The translations under genes and the position numbers were made by a program. This document shows, one piece after another, positions 15,629 to 25,114 of a stretch of DNA of 46,284 nt (its first letter is position 1; the number at the start of each line of letters is the position of its first letter). Where the stretch lies: positions 1-46,284 of the forward strand of contig CAZPWS010000025.1 in NCBI GenBank assembly GCA_964590225.1. The letters are read 5' to 3'. The stretch comes from JAEUSG01 sp964590225 (GTDB lineage: Bacteria > Fibrobacterota > OXYB2-FULL-49-7 > JAEUSG01). The notes below the pieces were generated by a model. The model had not been told where the DNA came from, did no database searches, and was given only the letters and a program-made list of their open reading frames with translations.

Positions 15629-17839
15629 CTACCTGATAAGCGTTGCCTTAAATTGTCGCGTTGTCTCTCCGATACGGAGCCTAAATACATATAGTCCGCT
15701 CGATACCGCGGCTCCTCTGTCGTCGGTGCTATTCCAAAAAGCAGCATGACGGCCAATAGACATCTCTTGCGCTGATAGTAACCTTCTAACTAATGCGCCC
15801 CGTACATTGTAAATGGCAAGCTCGACGGTATTTTTTATAGGAACACTAAACGATATCTTTGCAACCGGATTAAAAGGATTAGGACCAACTAATAATATTA
15901 TAGGCTGGCTACTTATATCTTGATTATCAACAGATACATGTCCTCCTGAAATTGTTCTGGGATTTCCAATTAAACAAATTGCATCAGCGCAGACCGTTCC
16001 GCTTTCTTTCCCCTCGTGTATCACGGCAATTCTAATAGAATCACTTGTAATTGTTACTGCCTGTTTAAGCAGATTCCACTTTCCCCCATCTTCTTTTTGA
16101 TTTACAAAAATAGTATCAATTGCAAAATCGCCATCGAATATTACAACTGGAACATTGCTAAGCCGGCTCGCAAGTGTCGTCCACCACATATTTAAGGAAT
16201 ATGCTTTACCAGGAATAACCGCTGCAGACCAGATATACATGCGCGTCACAGAGTCAATGCCACCAGTATATAACGACTGTGTGCCATAGTATTCCAGGCC
16301 GCCCGAAGCTGTCCAAGTTCCAATTTTGGAAGTACCAGAATTTCCATTATCTACAATAATGGTGTCATAGTACACTCTTTCACGGAAACTTACATTTATT
16401 GTACCACTCTGATTAATGTCTTTCATTTCATAAAACATTGCAGTTGACTCGACAATACCATTAACCACCAGCTGATCGACTTCATACGCACTATCGGGGC
16501 TAAATAAAAATGGGAAAGAGGCACCGTTTAAAACTGTTACAATACCGGAAGGAGCGATGCTCCCGTGTAGTCCAGCCGAAGCAGAAATTGTGTGTGAAAG
16601 AGGAATGGTATTGTCGTATGAAGCAGTAACAGTGTAAGGAAGTCCATCAAGTACTTCAACTGCTCCTGAATAGACAGGAGCGACACCCTGTGTACTAATA
16701 ACAGTTGTGTCGAGCTCAACACCAATAAACCACTCACCCTCCTCAGGAGAATCTATTGATAACATTTTATTGCTTGTTTTCGTAATATCTTTGTTCGCCG
16801 GTAAAACGGATGAATTAAAGGCAGGTGCATTATGACAAGCATAAATATTAAAGGAGTAGCCCTGCATGCCATTAAGGGAAATATTTAAAAACTCTGCATT
16901 AGATGGAACTGATATTCTAAAATGGTGATACTGACGATCACCTATTTTCTCATAGCAGGGAATTCTGTTGTCGAACATGGTTCTTGGAATATTGTTCTTT
17001 AAATCCGCCTTTGCTCTTTTTATCCCTTTGCCATCGGCCGCATATTGCAGTATTGCCTTCATTAAGTCAAGCCGCTCTCCGGACTCAACACCTTCAGGAT
17101 GCGAGCCAATCACGACTATCCGTCCCGCATAGGGAGATGCTTTATATGCCCAGCAACTTGGCTTCCTGTGCATGGGTTTTCCGGTGTAATCATACCTCAA
17201 TAATATCTCCGTCCCTTCAGGCATACCTACGGTATCTGCATATCCTCCGCCATTATGGCGTACGGCGGCTATATAGGAATCTCCGCCAAAATCATAATAG
17301 TCGAGCAACGCAGAACCTGACTCAATGAAATGGCCTGTTTCACTGTTCAATAAATTAGTACCCGTCATGCATCCTGGCCAAATCCAGTAATACGAGGGAT
17401 TTTTTCTGCGGTCGTATGACTGTGTGACTGAGGCAATAAATGCTCCAGCACAAGTCCCTGTATAGCTACCACCTTCCGCATAAAATTTTCTGATTGTTTC
17501 CCGACCCTCTTCGCCAAGAGAAGTACCATGATCTGTTGATTGTCCTCCATTTGTATAAATCATGGCGAAACGTGGTGAATTGTCCGGATATAAGAGAATA
17601 CCATTAGGGTCAATTACAGATGTAATAATTGTGGTATTTTGTGTAGTTACATTTGATGTAGCAAGATACTCCCATGTGTACCGCAAAGAATCTGCTGCCG
17701 GTAGCGTAGTTCTTGAGGTCAAAGCAACCCCTCCATCCATAAAGAGTTGCTTGTAATACCCCTCCGGTCTTATGCTTTGGCCGGGCAAAAAGCTTAAAAA
17801 CAATAATAGGAATATCCGTAACAATATTTGCTTATTCAT
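15629..17839 (-). CDS. secreted class-I amidotransferase-like protein with C-terminal sorting domain
   Basis: Protein of 736 residues with a signal peptide (about 1-21). Residues 25-275 look like a class-I glutamine-amidotransferase/BPL-N fold: YTNGGQ, a nucleophile elbow GTCAGA with Cys130, and GSHPEG with His247 and Glu249, completing a Cys-His-Glu triad. Beta-rich domains follow, including VTASYDNTIPLSHTISAS and SAGLHGSIAPSG, which resembles a bacterial repeat domain. The protein ends in a Por-secretion-type sorting domain (GPNPFNPVAKISF, then SSGLYVFRLRIG). Secreted class-I amidotransferase folds are uncommon and may act as amidases or proteases rather than ammonia donors. It is the last gene of the secreted cluster, 12 bases after the M14 peptidase gene. 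AAGAGG precedes the ATG. Confidence 0.75.
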   Translation of the reverse strand: MNKQILLRIFLLLFLSFLPGQSIRPEGYYKQLFMDGGVALTSRTTLPAADSLRYTWEYLATSNVTTQNTTIITSVIDPNGILLYPDNSPRFAMIYTNGGQSTDHGTSLGEEGRETIRKFYAEGGSYTGTCAGAFIASVTQSYDRRKNPSYYWIWPGCMTGTNLLNSETGHFIESGSALLDYYDFGGDSYIAAVRHNGGGYADTVGMPEGTEILLRYDYTGKPMHRKPSCWAYKASPYAGRIVVIGSHPEGVESGERLDLMKAILQYAADGKGIKRAKADLKNNIPRTMFDNRIPCYEKIGDRQYHHFRISVPSNAEFLNISLNGMQGYSFNIYACHNAPAFNSSVLPANKDITKTSNKMLSIDSPEEGEWFIGVELDTTVISTQGVAPVYSGAVEVLDGLPYTVTASYDNTIPLSHTISASAGLHGSIAPSGIVTVLNGASFPFLFSPDSAYEVDQLVVNGIVESTAMFYEMKDINQSGTINVSFRERVYYDTIIVDNGNSGTSKIGTWTASGGLEYYGTQSLYTGGIDSVTRMYIWSAAVIPGKAYSLNMWWTTLASRLSNVPVVIFDGDFAIDTIFVNQKEDGGKWNLLKQAVTITSDSIRIAVIHEGKESGTVCADAICLIGNPRTISGGHVSVDNQDISSQPIILLVGPNPFNPVAKISFSVPIKNTVELAIYNVRGALVRRLLSAQEMSIGRHAAFWNSTDDRGAAVSSGLYVFRLRIGETTRQFKATLIR

Positions 17840-17851
17840 AAGTAATGCCTC

Positions 17852-20800
17852 TTATTTTGAATATATTATTTTTTTGTAAACTACTTTTCCTGCTGATTCA
17901 AGCCCAGTTATTCTGACAAAATACACCCCCGAAGAAACAGCCAAGCCGGAGTTATTTGAACCGTCCCAAAATAGCCGGTGTGCACCTGTACCAAGGCGTC
18001 CGCTGCATATTGTCTTGATTTTTCGCCCTTCAACATCAATAATAGCAATTTCCCCTGCAACAGCATCTCTTCTGTTTATTAACTCAATAAATATTGACGG
18101 ATTAAATGGATTAGGATATACAGATACGATTCTGTATTGATCAATGGAAAAAGATGAAGGTGGGCTTGATACATAGCCCAGATCAGAGTTTGCGAGCCGT
18201 TTTATTGAAGAATCAGAAAGCGCTCTATCTACAATAACAATGTCATCTATCATTCCTCTAAATGGAACAGAAGTTGATTTTTCAAAACCTTTTACACCTA
18301 TAAAAAGGTCTGTTTCTGAATCTGCGTTATACGCCGCCAAAGGTCCTTTTCCACACATTTCACCATCTGCATAGAGCGTTACAGAATCATTTTTTACAAC
18401 TGCCCCAATATGTATCCATTTTGATTGTGCAAGTATGCCACTGTTTGACTGAACACCGGAACTTATGGCTGTTCCCCTGATAAAACGAATTCTTGTACGG
18501 TCAACATCACTTATGATCAATCTATATCCTGTGACATAGAATGCTTTCTCAAGAATAGCCATTTTAAGAATCAGTGTATCTATATAAACTCTACAGCAGA
18601 CAGTAAAATCCCTTCTGCCAAACTTCAAAGACGGGCTATGCTTAACAACGGCGAAACTGTTATCACCATTCAACCTTAGACCCTTATTGACCCCTTCACC
18701 GAAAAGAAGAGCCCCTTCAGAAATCACGCCATGCAACTCATTTCCTGATTCATCATAGATTGTATCTTCCGACAAATAATTAAACCTCCAATAGCCTGCA
18801 ATATTTGGTAAAAATGAGAATTCCGCTGCAAGTCCATCTCTTATAAAATTCTGCGGTATTGTTCGATCAAGGATGTTTTTTGGAGCAATAGTAATTTGCG
18901 TCTCTACAGGAAGGTTAGTTGTAGATAGCCGTATAAAAGATTCGTCTGCGTCCATATTCGCCTGCAGTATAGAAACGCCTCCTGAGATTGTATAATTAGT
19001 GCTGCTTAAACCCGATATGGAATCTATTCTCTTGTTAAAACGGACTCCAACCGTCTGACTATCTACAGCGCATACATAAACAATTTCGGCTCCTGTTGTA
19101 TCTCTTGTTGTATTCACTTCCACCGAGGACGGAGTTGAGAGCAGCCCTCTACTATTCATTGCCTTGACTTCATAGCTGTAGCGAGCGCCGGAAGTTAGAT
19201 TTTTGTCAATAAATACAGTATCTCTTGTTTGACAAACGGCAACACCATTTCGCAGTACAATATAGGCGGCAATATTGCTTTCATTATCAATAGAGCGCTG
19301 CCACTTTAATTTTACGCTTGTATAAGCAAGCGGTTCAGCTGTTAAGCCAATAATCTCTGATGGAGCCGTGTTATCAGGGATCTTAAAAAATTCAACTGCA
19401 TCAATGTCAAGGCCCGCCCTTTCCTCAAGCGAATCGGAATCCTTATCATCCATAACCCGTAGATAGCGAAACCATTCCGCCTTTCCGTTAATATCAAACG
19501 ATGTTGTACCAGAACCATTCCCTATAAAAAGCCATGCGCCATCCCAGTCCTGTGCGATTTCCACCGAATAACCTTCTGTTTTACTTACAGCAGCAGCATA
19601 TAAGGCAAAATCAGAACCGGAAATATCACGCACTGTGTCACCAAAATCAATAACAACATATCCACCCGATCCAATCGAATAGTTTCTATTATCCGGCTTA
19701 CCTAACATAAATTGAATATTGGTCTTTTCGAGTGTACTTGGACCAGGGTTATGATTCATAATGATTCTATACCCCCAATATCTCGGATTTGGAAGGAGTT
19801 CAAAATCAATCTTTTTGGAAGAATTTATCGCTCCAATTTCAAAATCAATATCCTCTGATTCATAATAGCCATTTGCGGAGACTCTGATTTTATAGCTGCC
19901 GGGTGCAAGAAAACGGTGGAAATCACCAACAACGGGATCGGAAAAAGAGGGACGCAACTCTCCCCCTCCCTCCTGCCTTATCCAAATTGTAGCAGCCACC
20001 GCCTGACCGGTATGCTTATCAGTTATACTGCCAGATACTCCTCTGTCCGCACAGTTTATCATTTCCAGCATCGACAACTTATGCATGGGATATCTAAGCG
20101 CGACAATTGAGTCCCTGTTTGGAGGACTTCCAATAGGATTGACCTCAAGTGTGTAGCCAATGCTACCCATGACACCATAAAGGTACATGGATCCTGTTCC
20201 AACATTACTACCACCATAAAAGCCAATTAACATGTAAGGAGAAAAGGCCTTGTATTTATTTGCAAGAAATGTATAGTGGGTGGAATCAGCAGACTTTACT
20301 TCAGCGAATCCCCATGGCCAGGCAAACAAGTTAGTTCCATCATGATTGGTTTGGCTTATTACAAAACGGTTTTCCAGTACCCACTTTGCCGCCGATCTTG
20401 TCTCTACAAGTTGGAAAGGACGATCCCCGCCTAAATCTGGGCTCCAATAAAAACCCCAGTCTCTATTGGGATTTACCCCCCTTATTGTCCTTGAGCGAAC
20501 ATCTGTTACTACCATTGGGTAAATCCAAATTTCTCTTGTATCAACAAGCCGCTTAATGAGCGTGTCCTGGTCGTATTCACGAATAAGGTCACGCATTAAT
20601 AAAACAACCATCTCAAGAGCAACAAGCTCATTACTGTGAGTCGCCGCATCAAAGCTCACTTCTGGAACAGCCCTATTGACATGAACACTATCGCTTATTT
20701 TAACAGCAAATAGTTCTCTTCCTATTGGTGAAACACCATACTGCTTTTTTACTATAAGATTAGGCTTCAATACAAGCAAAGAATCAACGATCTTGATCAA

Positions 20801-20878
20801 TTCATCATAAGTAGTATAGTCAGCAAACGAGAGGGAAGCAAATAAAGCAAACACCATCACAGTAAATTTTTTTATCAT
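17852..20878 (-). CDS. secreted M14 zinc carboxypeptidase, multidomain
   Basis: Protein of 1008 residues from ATG at 20878 (AAAGGA nine bases upstream; the frame extends to 20908). A signal peptide is followed by an M14 peptidase domain (about 20-285). Zinc ligands are His81 and Glu84 (HSNE) and His179 (NHDGTN), substrate residues Asn138/Arg139 (NPNRDW), and the catalytic base Glu245 (YTLE), so it should be active. Then come a carboxypeptidase-regulatory-like beta domain (GVSGSITDKHTGQ), a discoidin-like domain, a fibronectin type III domain, a LamG-like lectin domain (YWRFNYLSEDTIYDESGNELHG) and a C-terminal sorting domain (VYPNPFNPSIFIEL). It probably trims peptides or glycoproteins at the cell surface. 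The gene lies 32 bases after the lyase-like gene in one operon. Confidence 0.88.
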   Translation of the reverse strand: MIKKFTVMVFALFASLSFADYTTYDELIKIVDSLLVLKPNLIVKKQYGVSPIGRELFAVKISDSVHVNRAVPEVSFDAATHSNELVALEMVVLLMRDLIREYDQDTLIKRLVDTREIWIYPMVVTDVRSRTIRGVNPNRDWGFYWSPDLGGDRPFQLVETRSAAKWVLENRFVISQTNHDGTNLFAWPWGFAEVKSADSTHYTFLANKYKAFSPYMLIGFYGGSNVGTGSMYLYGVMGSIGYTLEVNPIGSPPNRDSIVALRYPMHKLSMLEMINCADRGVSGSITDKHTGQAVAATIWIRQEGGGELRPSFSDPVVGDFHRFLAPGSYKIRVSANGYYESEDIDFEIGAINSSKKIDFELLPNPRYWGYRIIMNHNPGPSTLEKTNIQFMLGKPDNRNYSIGSGGYVVIDFGDTVRDISGSDFALYAAAVSKTEGYSVEIAQDWDGAWLFIGNGSGTTSFDINGKAEWFRYLRVMDDKDSDSLEERAGLDIDAVEFFKIPDNTAPSEIIGLTAEPLAYTSVKLKWQRSIDNESNIAAYIVLRNGVAVCQTRDTVFIDKNLTSGARYSYEVKAMNSRGLLSTPSSVEVNTTRDTTGAEIVYVCAVDSQTVGVRFNKRIDSISGLSSTNYTISGGVSILQANMDADESFIRLSTTNLPVETQITIAPKNILDRTIPQNFIRDGLAAEFSFLPNIAGYWRFNYLSEDTIYDESGNELHGVISEGALLFGEGVNKGLRLNGDNSFAVVKHSPSLKFGRRDFTVCCRVYIDTLILKMAILEKAFYVTGYRLIISDVDRTRIRFIRGTAISSGVQSNSGILAQSKWIHIGAVVKNDSVTLYADGEMCGKGPLAAYNADSETDLFIGVKGFEKSTSVPFRGMIDDIVIVDRALSDSSIKRLANSDLGYVSSPPSSFSIDQYRIVSVYPNPFNPSIFIELINRRDAVAGEIAIIDVEGRKIKTICSGRLGTGAHRLFWDGSNNSGLAVSSGVYFVRITGLESAGKVVYKKIIYSK

Positions 20879-20910
20879 ATTAAGAAATCCTTTCCCCGAA
20901 ATAGCCATCT

Positions 20911-23900
20911 TTATTTTAAAAGAATCAGCTTTTTGATCAGTTTTTTTCCGTAATTATTTACATTAAGAAAATATATACCGCTCGAACGGTTAGCGGCATG
21001 CCAATAATACTCTAAATAGCTTTTGTGAATTGACGAAGGAGAAAGCCTTTCAACAACCGTTCCAGAAACATCATAAATCATAACCTGTGTCTGCAAATAA
21101 TCAATCTGCCGTCCGGAAAAAACTATTCTCACGGCAGGATTAAACGGGTTTGGAAAAACATTCACAACATCATCGATATCGACAGCGCTTTGTCCTTTTA
21201 TAGCGACACTAGAAATGAGAGAGCTGTCAGTTGGTTCTATCATGACAAAGTAATTGCTATACATAGTAGTGTAGCCATTGTTTCCACCTATTGCAACTGT
21301 TCCCGCAGGAAAGGTTTGCTCATAAACACTAAAACAATCCGTACCGCTGCCCAACACATCTCTGCCTGGCATTCCTACAAAAATATCGTCGCCACTGTTT
21401 GAATAATTAAACTTTGTGAAAAAAGATGGAATTCTTGCGGCTCCATAATTTGCTATTATTCTGTCATCTCTGGCGACATATACTTTCACTTCCTTATTTG
21501 TCGAAAATACCACAAGCGTATCAGCAGTTTTTGTAACATCTTTGTCATTACGGAATTTCAACATAGGAAGACCTTCATAACGGTTCGGAATCCCCATTAT
21601 TTCGAACACATCATCAATGTATATCCTCTCTCCAACCTTAGCTGTTGCCCATTCATAAGGAGTAACACTACCATCTTTAAAGACAGGTTTCGTAAACTTG
21701 AACGGAATACGATAGACAAATGAAACGATTGTAGATGTAATCTGATTACCACTCTTTGAGATATCTCTGATTCCACTAAGCGACAGCTGATATGCAGTCT
21801 CAGGTATTAATGTATCCGCCCTAAGAACTAGAGTCTTTTTATCCTCCAAAAGTGTTGCCTCTAAAACATTAGTTGCTCCGTTCAGCGCATAATTATCTCT
21901 ATTTTCCGCGTAAACTTTATTAAGCGGTTCATCGAAAACTACCGTTACAAGAAACGAGTCACTCACCGCCGTAACCCTCACAACAGAAGGAGCAACTAAA
22001 TCTCTCGGAACAATAGCAGATACGGCAGAGAATGCTCCTGTTGTTAAAGAATTATTAACCGCAGCAACGGAATATCTGTAAGAAGACTCTTCAGTCACAA
22101 CACAATCTACGAATAACCCATTTTCAGTTTCACCAATTAATGTATCGTCCCTATAAACCATATAATGAGATATTCCACTCTCCTCGTCAATGGAAGCATT
22201 CCACGAAAGCATTACACTTTGGGCATCTTCAGACGATAAGGCTGCTAAGCTTGACGGTGGTGTTGGAGGTGTCGAATCACTTTTACCAAGATTTGATATT
22301 CTACTCATATTGTTGGCCGAGTCAAAACTAAATACTGCCGCAAAAACAAGGGGGTAACCGGTATCTGGCACTGTAAATGTAAGAGTTTCGGTGGCACCAA
22401 GTGTTGCTCCAAACGAAGGGCCTATTGAGTTGGCTGCCCACCAGTTCCAAAATTTGACATTTTCTGTCGCCTCTCCAGCAATAGGCAGCCTTGACCACAC
22501 CACATGATAACGACGGGCATCAATTGGTGCCGTCCATGTCAAACTACAACGGTTACCACTTCTGTGCAATTTCAAGTTGGAAATTGGTTCGGGAGGTGTG
22601 GTATCAACCTTGACATTACTCTTCATATAGTGTAACCATCTCCCCTCGTACTCACCCATCCACTTATAAGAAGAAGCGCCAAAACCCACGAGATCCTTTG
22701 TACCTCCGCCTATTCCCGTAGTTATATACTGCATTATGTGTGCTTTATACTTTGAACGACCTGTGTTCCAGTAGTACCACGCCTGAGGATCAACAATTGC
22801 AGTACCAGCATAGTAAGATATGGCGACACTTGGCGCCCATGTAGAAGCAAAATTTGCATAATTGTAATTCCAATCCATCCATCCTGATGTCAATTGAAAA
22901 AGCATAGACCATGTGTCCGGATGGGTTTCCCGAAGCTCAGACATAATGTTGATAACTTGCCTAACAAGAAAACCAACCTCAAAAGCTTGTTCGCCAACGC
23001 TTCCACAGCACATGCCGTTATGGTCACCAAACTGCCTTCTAAATTTGTTAAGAAAATCATTTTTTATACAAGACGCAATCATTAGTGGCAAAGTTGTATC
23101 TCCGGTAACCCTATATGCTGCAATTGCCTGCGCAATGAAATGGCCATTAGCGCGATCCGATATTCCACCAGGCATTTTCCCATTTGATATGAATACCTTT
23201 CTTAATTCCTTCATAAACTCATACCAGTCTCTTAGCCATGGGTTCCCAGTTATCCAATATGCATCCTCAATGTGGTAAAGCCACCCATGAGTGTTTGGCA
23301 ACGATTCCGTAAATCCAATATTCCTGACCGTACTGCTTTCGGTACCCTCAATAAGTGCACTATCAAGTACATCTCCACCGCAATCCTGTGCACGCCAGTT
23401 AATATGTCCCGCATAACATTCAGGTTCTAAAATTCCACTGCAATAATTAACACCAAGGTGGAGAAATGGCCAGTCACGATCATGTTTATAGCCAGCCATC
23501 GATTGCGGTCTCACATTCAATTCACCTATAGCCGCCCATTCTGCGGAATACCAATCGGAAGGATTTTCTGTAACAAAAAATTGTCCCAATCCATGTGGCG
23601 CACCGCCCGCAGAAGCGGCGCCTGTCCTTCTACCAGTAAGATTAAATTGATTCCACCCAAGTTTTGTAGGCCCCAGTTCTACGGGTGTTCTTACATCGGA
23701 GGAAACAGCTCTGGCTGTATAGGGAATAATACCTTCTAAATCAAGTGAATTTTTGCAATAACTAATCCAAGAAACCGGAACTGTAACAATAGGATGATAA
23801 TCAAATCTTCTCGCTAAAGCACGAAGAGAGGCGTCTGAAAGACTTGTAGCAGAAAAATGCAGCAGCACCTCTTTAAATGTATGCTGCATATCAGCCAACC

Positions 23901-25068
23901 AATAAAGAGCGGACACATTGAATGTTGGCCCTCTCTTGGCACCATTAATTTGAGAACTCCACTCTGGCCATAAACCAACCTTAAGGTTATTTATTCCGTC
24001 AATGGAAATGCCATTAGGATACATTCTCCAGAAGTTTCTTGTAACAACCGTGATACCCTTGGCCCCATCGTCAATGTGCATATATCCATCTGAGCGGCCG
24101 CCACTATACGACACGACACTCCCTGTATCGACACCTGAATGTATAGTAAATAAACTATCCTCTTTCTGAGCCAACAACCACCCATCTCCCAGAGGAGCAG
24201 AGCGGCTTGTTCCATCGCCAAGGCCAATCTTCACTGTTGGAGATGAAGCAAGATTTAGCCTGAAATTCAAATTCATGGCATTAAAGTACATTGGATAACT
24301 AATTTTTTTATCTTTTGCAGAATTTTGAAGCTGGTAGTCAACTTTGACAAAAGATTTATTGGCGTAAGCGTATATGCGTACCGCCCAACCGTGAGTATGA
24401 GCAGAAGGACTTGAATACTTAGTAAAGGCCTCTGCTTTTATTACAGACACCATCGGACCCGATTCCTCAACAACAACAGAGACATCGTTCCTATCAGCGT
24501 CAAATTGAATATCATTAACAAGCCTGCCCTTAAATTCACCTCCTCCGTCTGTCGAGGAAACAACCACCTCTTCACTACTTGCATACACTCCATCATTGTT
24601 GGAATCAAGCCACATACGATCAATAATGTTGAAGCCACTTTTTTTGACAATAAACTTTAATGGACCAGTAATAACTGTTATAGCGGACTGCCCGTCCTCA
24701 ACAACAAGCTGAGTCGTCGCCGTATTTCCTGTCCCATCATCTTTCAGATAATACTTTGATACACCGCTCCCACTACCAGTATAAGCAGCAACTGTGGGTT
24801 GGAAAAAGATCTGTAAATTAGCAATACTTTGATCGCCAAGCCAGCGACGATTAAGTATCTTGAATTGAGCAGGAACAGTGGATCCGGCAACATCCACAAC
24901 TCGAAAACGGGAAATATCATTATACTCCCCCTTTGGCAAAGGAACAACAGCAGATACCGGATATTCCTCGACAGGATATCCAGCACATTCCTTAACCGAT
25001 AACTCAACATTGAGGGGAGCGGAAACCACCATAACCGCGCAAAAAGCCATTAATATTACCGATTTCAC
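20911..25068 (-). CDS. secreted exo-rhamnogalacturonan-lyase-like (PcRGLX/YetA-type) protein
   Basis: Protein of 1385 residues starting at GTG 25068 with AGGAGG six bases upstream, and a signal peptide to about residue 16. Residues 20-420 resemble a RIFT-barrel/beta-sandwich pair (YPVSAVVPLPKGEYND, HTHGWAVRIYAYANKSFVKVDYQL, VVTRNFWRMYPNGISIDGI). Residues 420-850 look like an alpha/alpha helical domain (HIEDAYWITGNPWLRDW), together matching the PcRGLX/YetA layout of family PL26 exo-lyases. I recognise this from motif style, not alignment. Two fibronectin type III domains (TPPEPISNLKL and TPPTPPSSLAAL), an Ig-like domain (VAPSVVRVTAVSDSFLVTVVFDEPLN) and a sorting domain (VFPNPFNPAVRIVF, SSGIYFLNVN) follow. 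A pectin-degradation role is inferred, supported by the AraC-type sensor upstream. Confidence 0.6.
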   Translation of the reverse strand: MKSVILMAFCAVMVVSAPLNVELSVKECAGYPVEEYPVSAVVPLPKGEYNDISRFRVVDVAGSTVPAQFKILNRRWLGDQSIANLQIFFQPTVAAYTGSGSGVSKYYLKDDGTGNTATTQLVVEDGQSAITVITGPLKFIVKKSGFNIIDRMWLDSNNDGVYASSEEVVVSSTDGGGEFKGRLVNDIQFDADRNDVSVVVEESGPMVSVIKAEAFTKYSSPSAHTHGWAVRIYAYANKSFVKVDYQLQNSAKDKKISYPMYFNAMNLNFRLNLASSPTVKIGLGDGTSRSAPLGDGWLLAQKEDSLFTIHSGVDTGSVVSYSGGRSDGYMHIDDGAKGITVVTRNFWRMYPNGISIDGINNLKVGLWPEWSSQINGAKRGPTFNVSALYWLADMQHTFKEVLLHFSATSLSDASLRALARRFDYHPIVTVPVSWISYCKNSLDLEGIIPYTARAVSSDVRTPVELGPTKLGWNQFNLTGRRTGAASAGGAPHGLGQFFVTENPSDWYSAEWAAIGELNVRPQSMAGYKHDRDWPFLHLGVNYCSGILEPECYAGHINWRAQDCGGDVLDSALIEGTESSTVRNIGFTESLPNTHGWLYHIEDAYWITGNPWLRDWYEFMKELRKVFISNGKMPGGISDRANGHFIAQAIAAYRVTGDTTLPLMIASCIKNDFLNKFRRQFGDHNGMCCGSVGEQAFEVGFLVRQVINIMSELRETHPDTWSMLFQLTSGWMDWNYNYANFASTWAPSVAISYYAGTAIVDPQAWYYWNTGRSKYKAHIMQYITTGIGGGTKDLVGFGASSYKWMGEYEGRWLHYMKSNVKVDTTPPEPISNLKLHRSGNRCSLTWTAPIDARRYHVVWSRLPIAGEATENVKFWNWWAANSIGPSFGATLGATETLTFTVPDTGYPLVFAAVFSFDSANNMSRISNLGKSDSTPPTPPSSLAALSSEDAQSVMLSWNASIDEESGISHYMVYRDDTLIGETENGLFVDCVVTEESSYRYSVAAVNNSLTTGAFSAVSAIVPRDLVAPSVVRVTAVSDSFLVTVVFDEPLNKVYAENRDNYALNGATNVLEATLLEDKKTLVLRADTLIPETAYQLSLSGIRDISKSGNQITSTIVSFVYRIPFKFTKPVFKDGSVTPYEWATAKVGERIYIDDVFEIMGIPNRYEGLPMLKFRNDKDVTKTADTLVVFSTNKEVKVYVARDDRIIANYGAARIPSFFTKFNYSNSGDDIFVGMPGRDVLGSGTDCFSVYEQTFPAGTVAIGGNNGYTTMYSNYFVMIEPTDSSLISSVAIKGQSAVDIDDVVNVFPNPFNPAVRIVFSGRQIDYLQTQVMIYDVSGTVVERLSPSSIHKSYLEYYWHAANRSSGIYFLNVNNYGKKLIKKLILLK

Positions 25069-25114
25069 ACAATACCTCCTTAATTGACAAGTTATGGCAT
25101 TAATCCCTGTTTAC

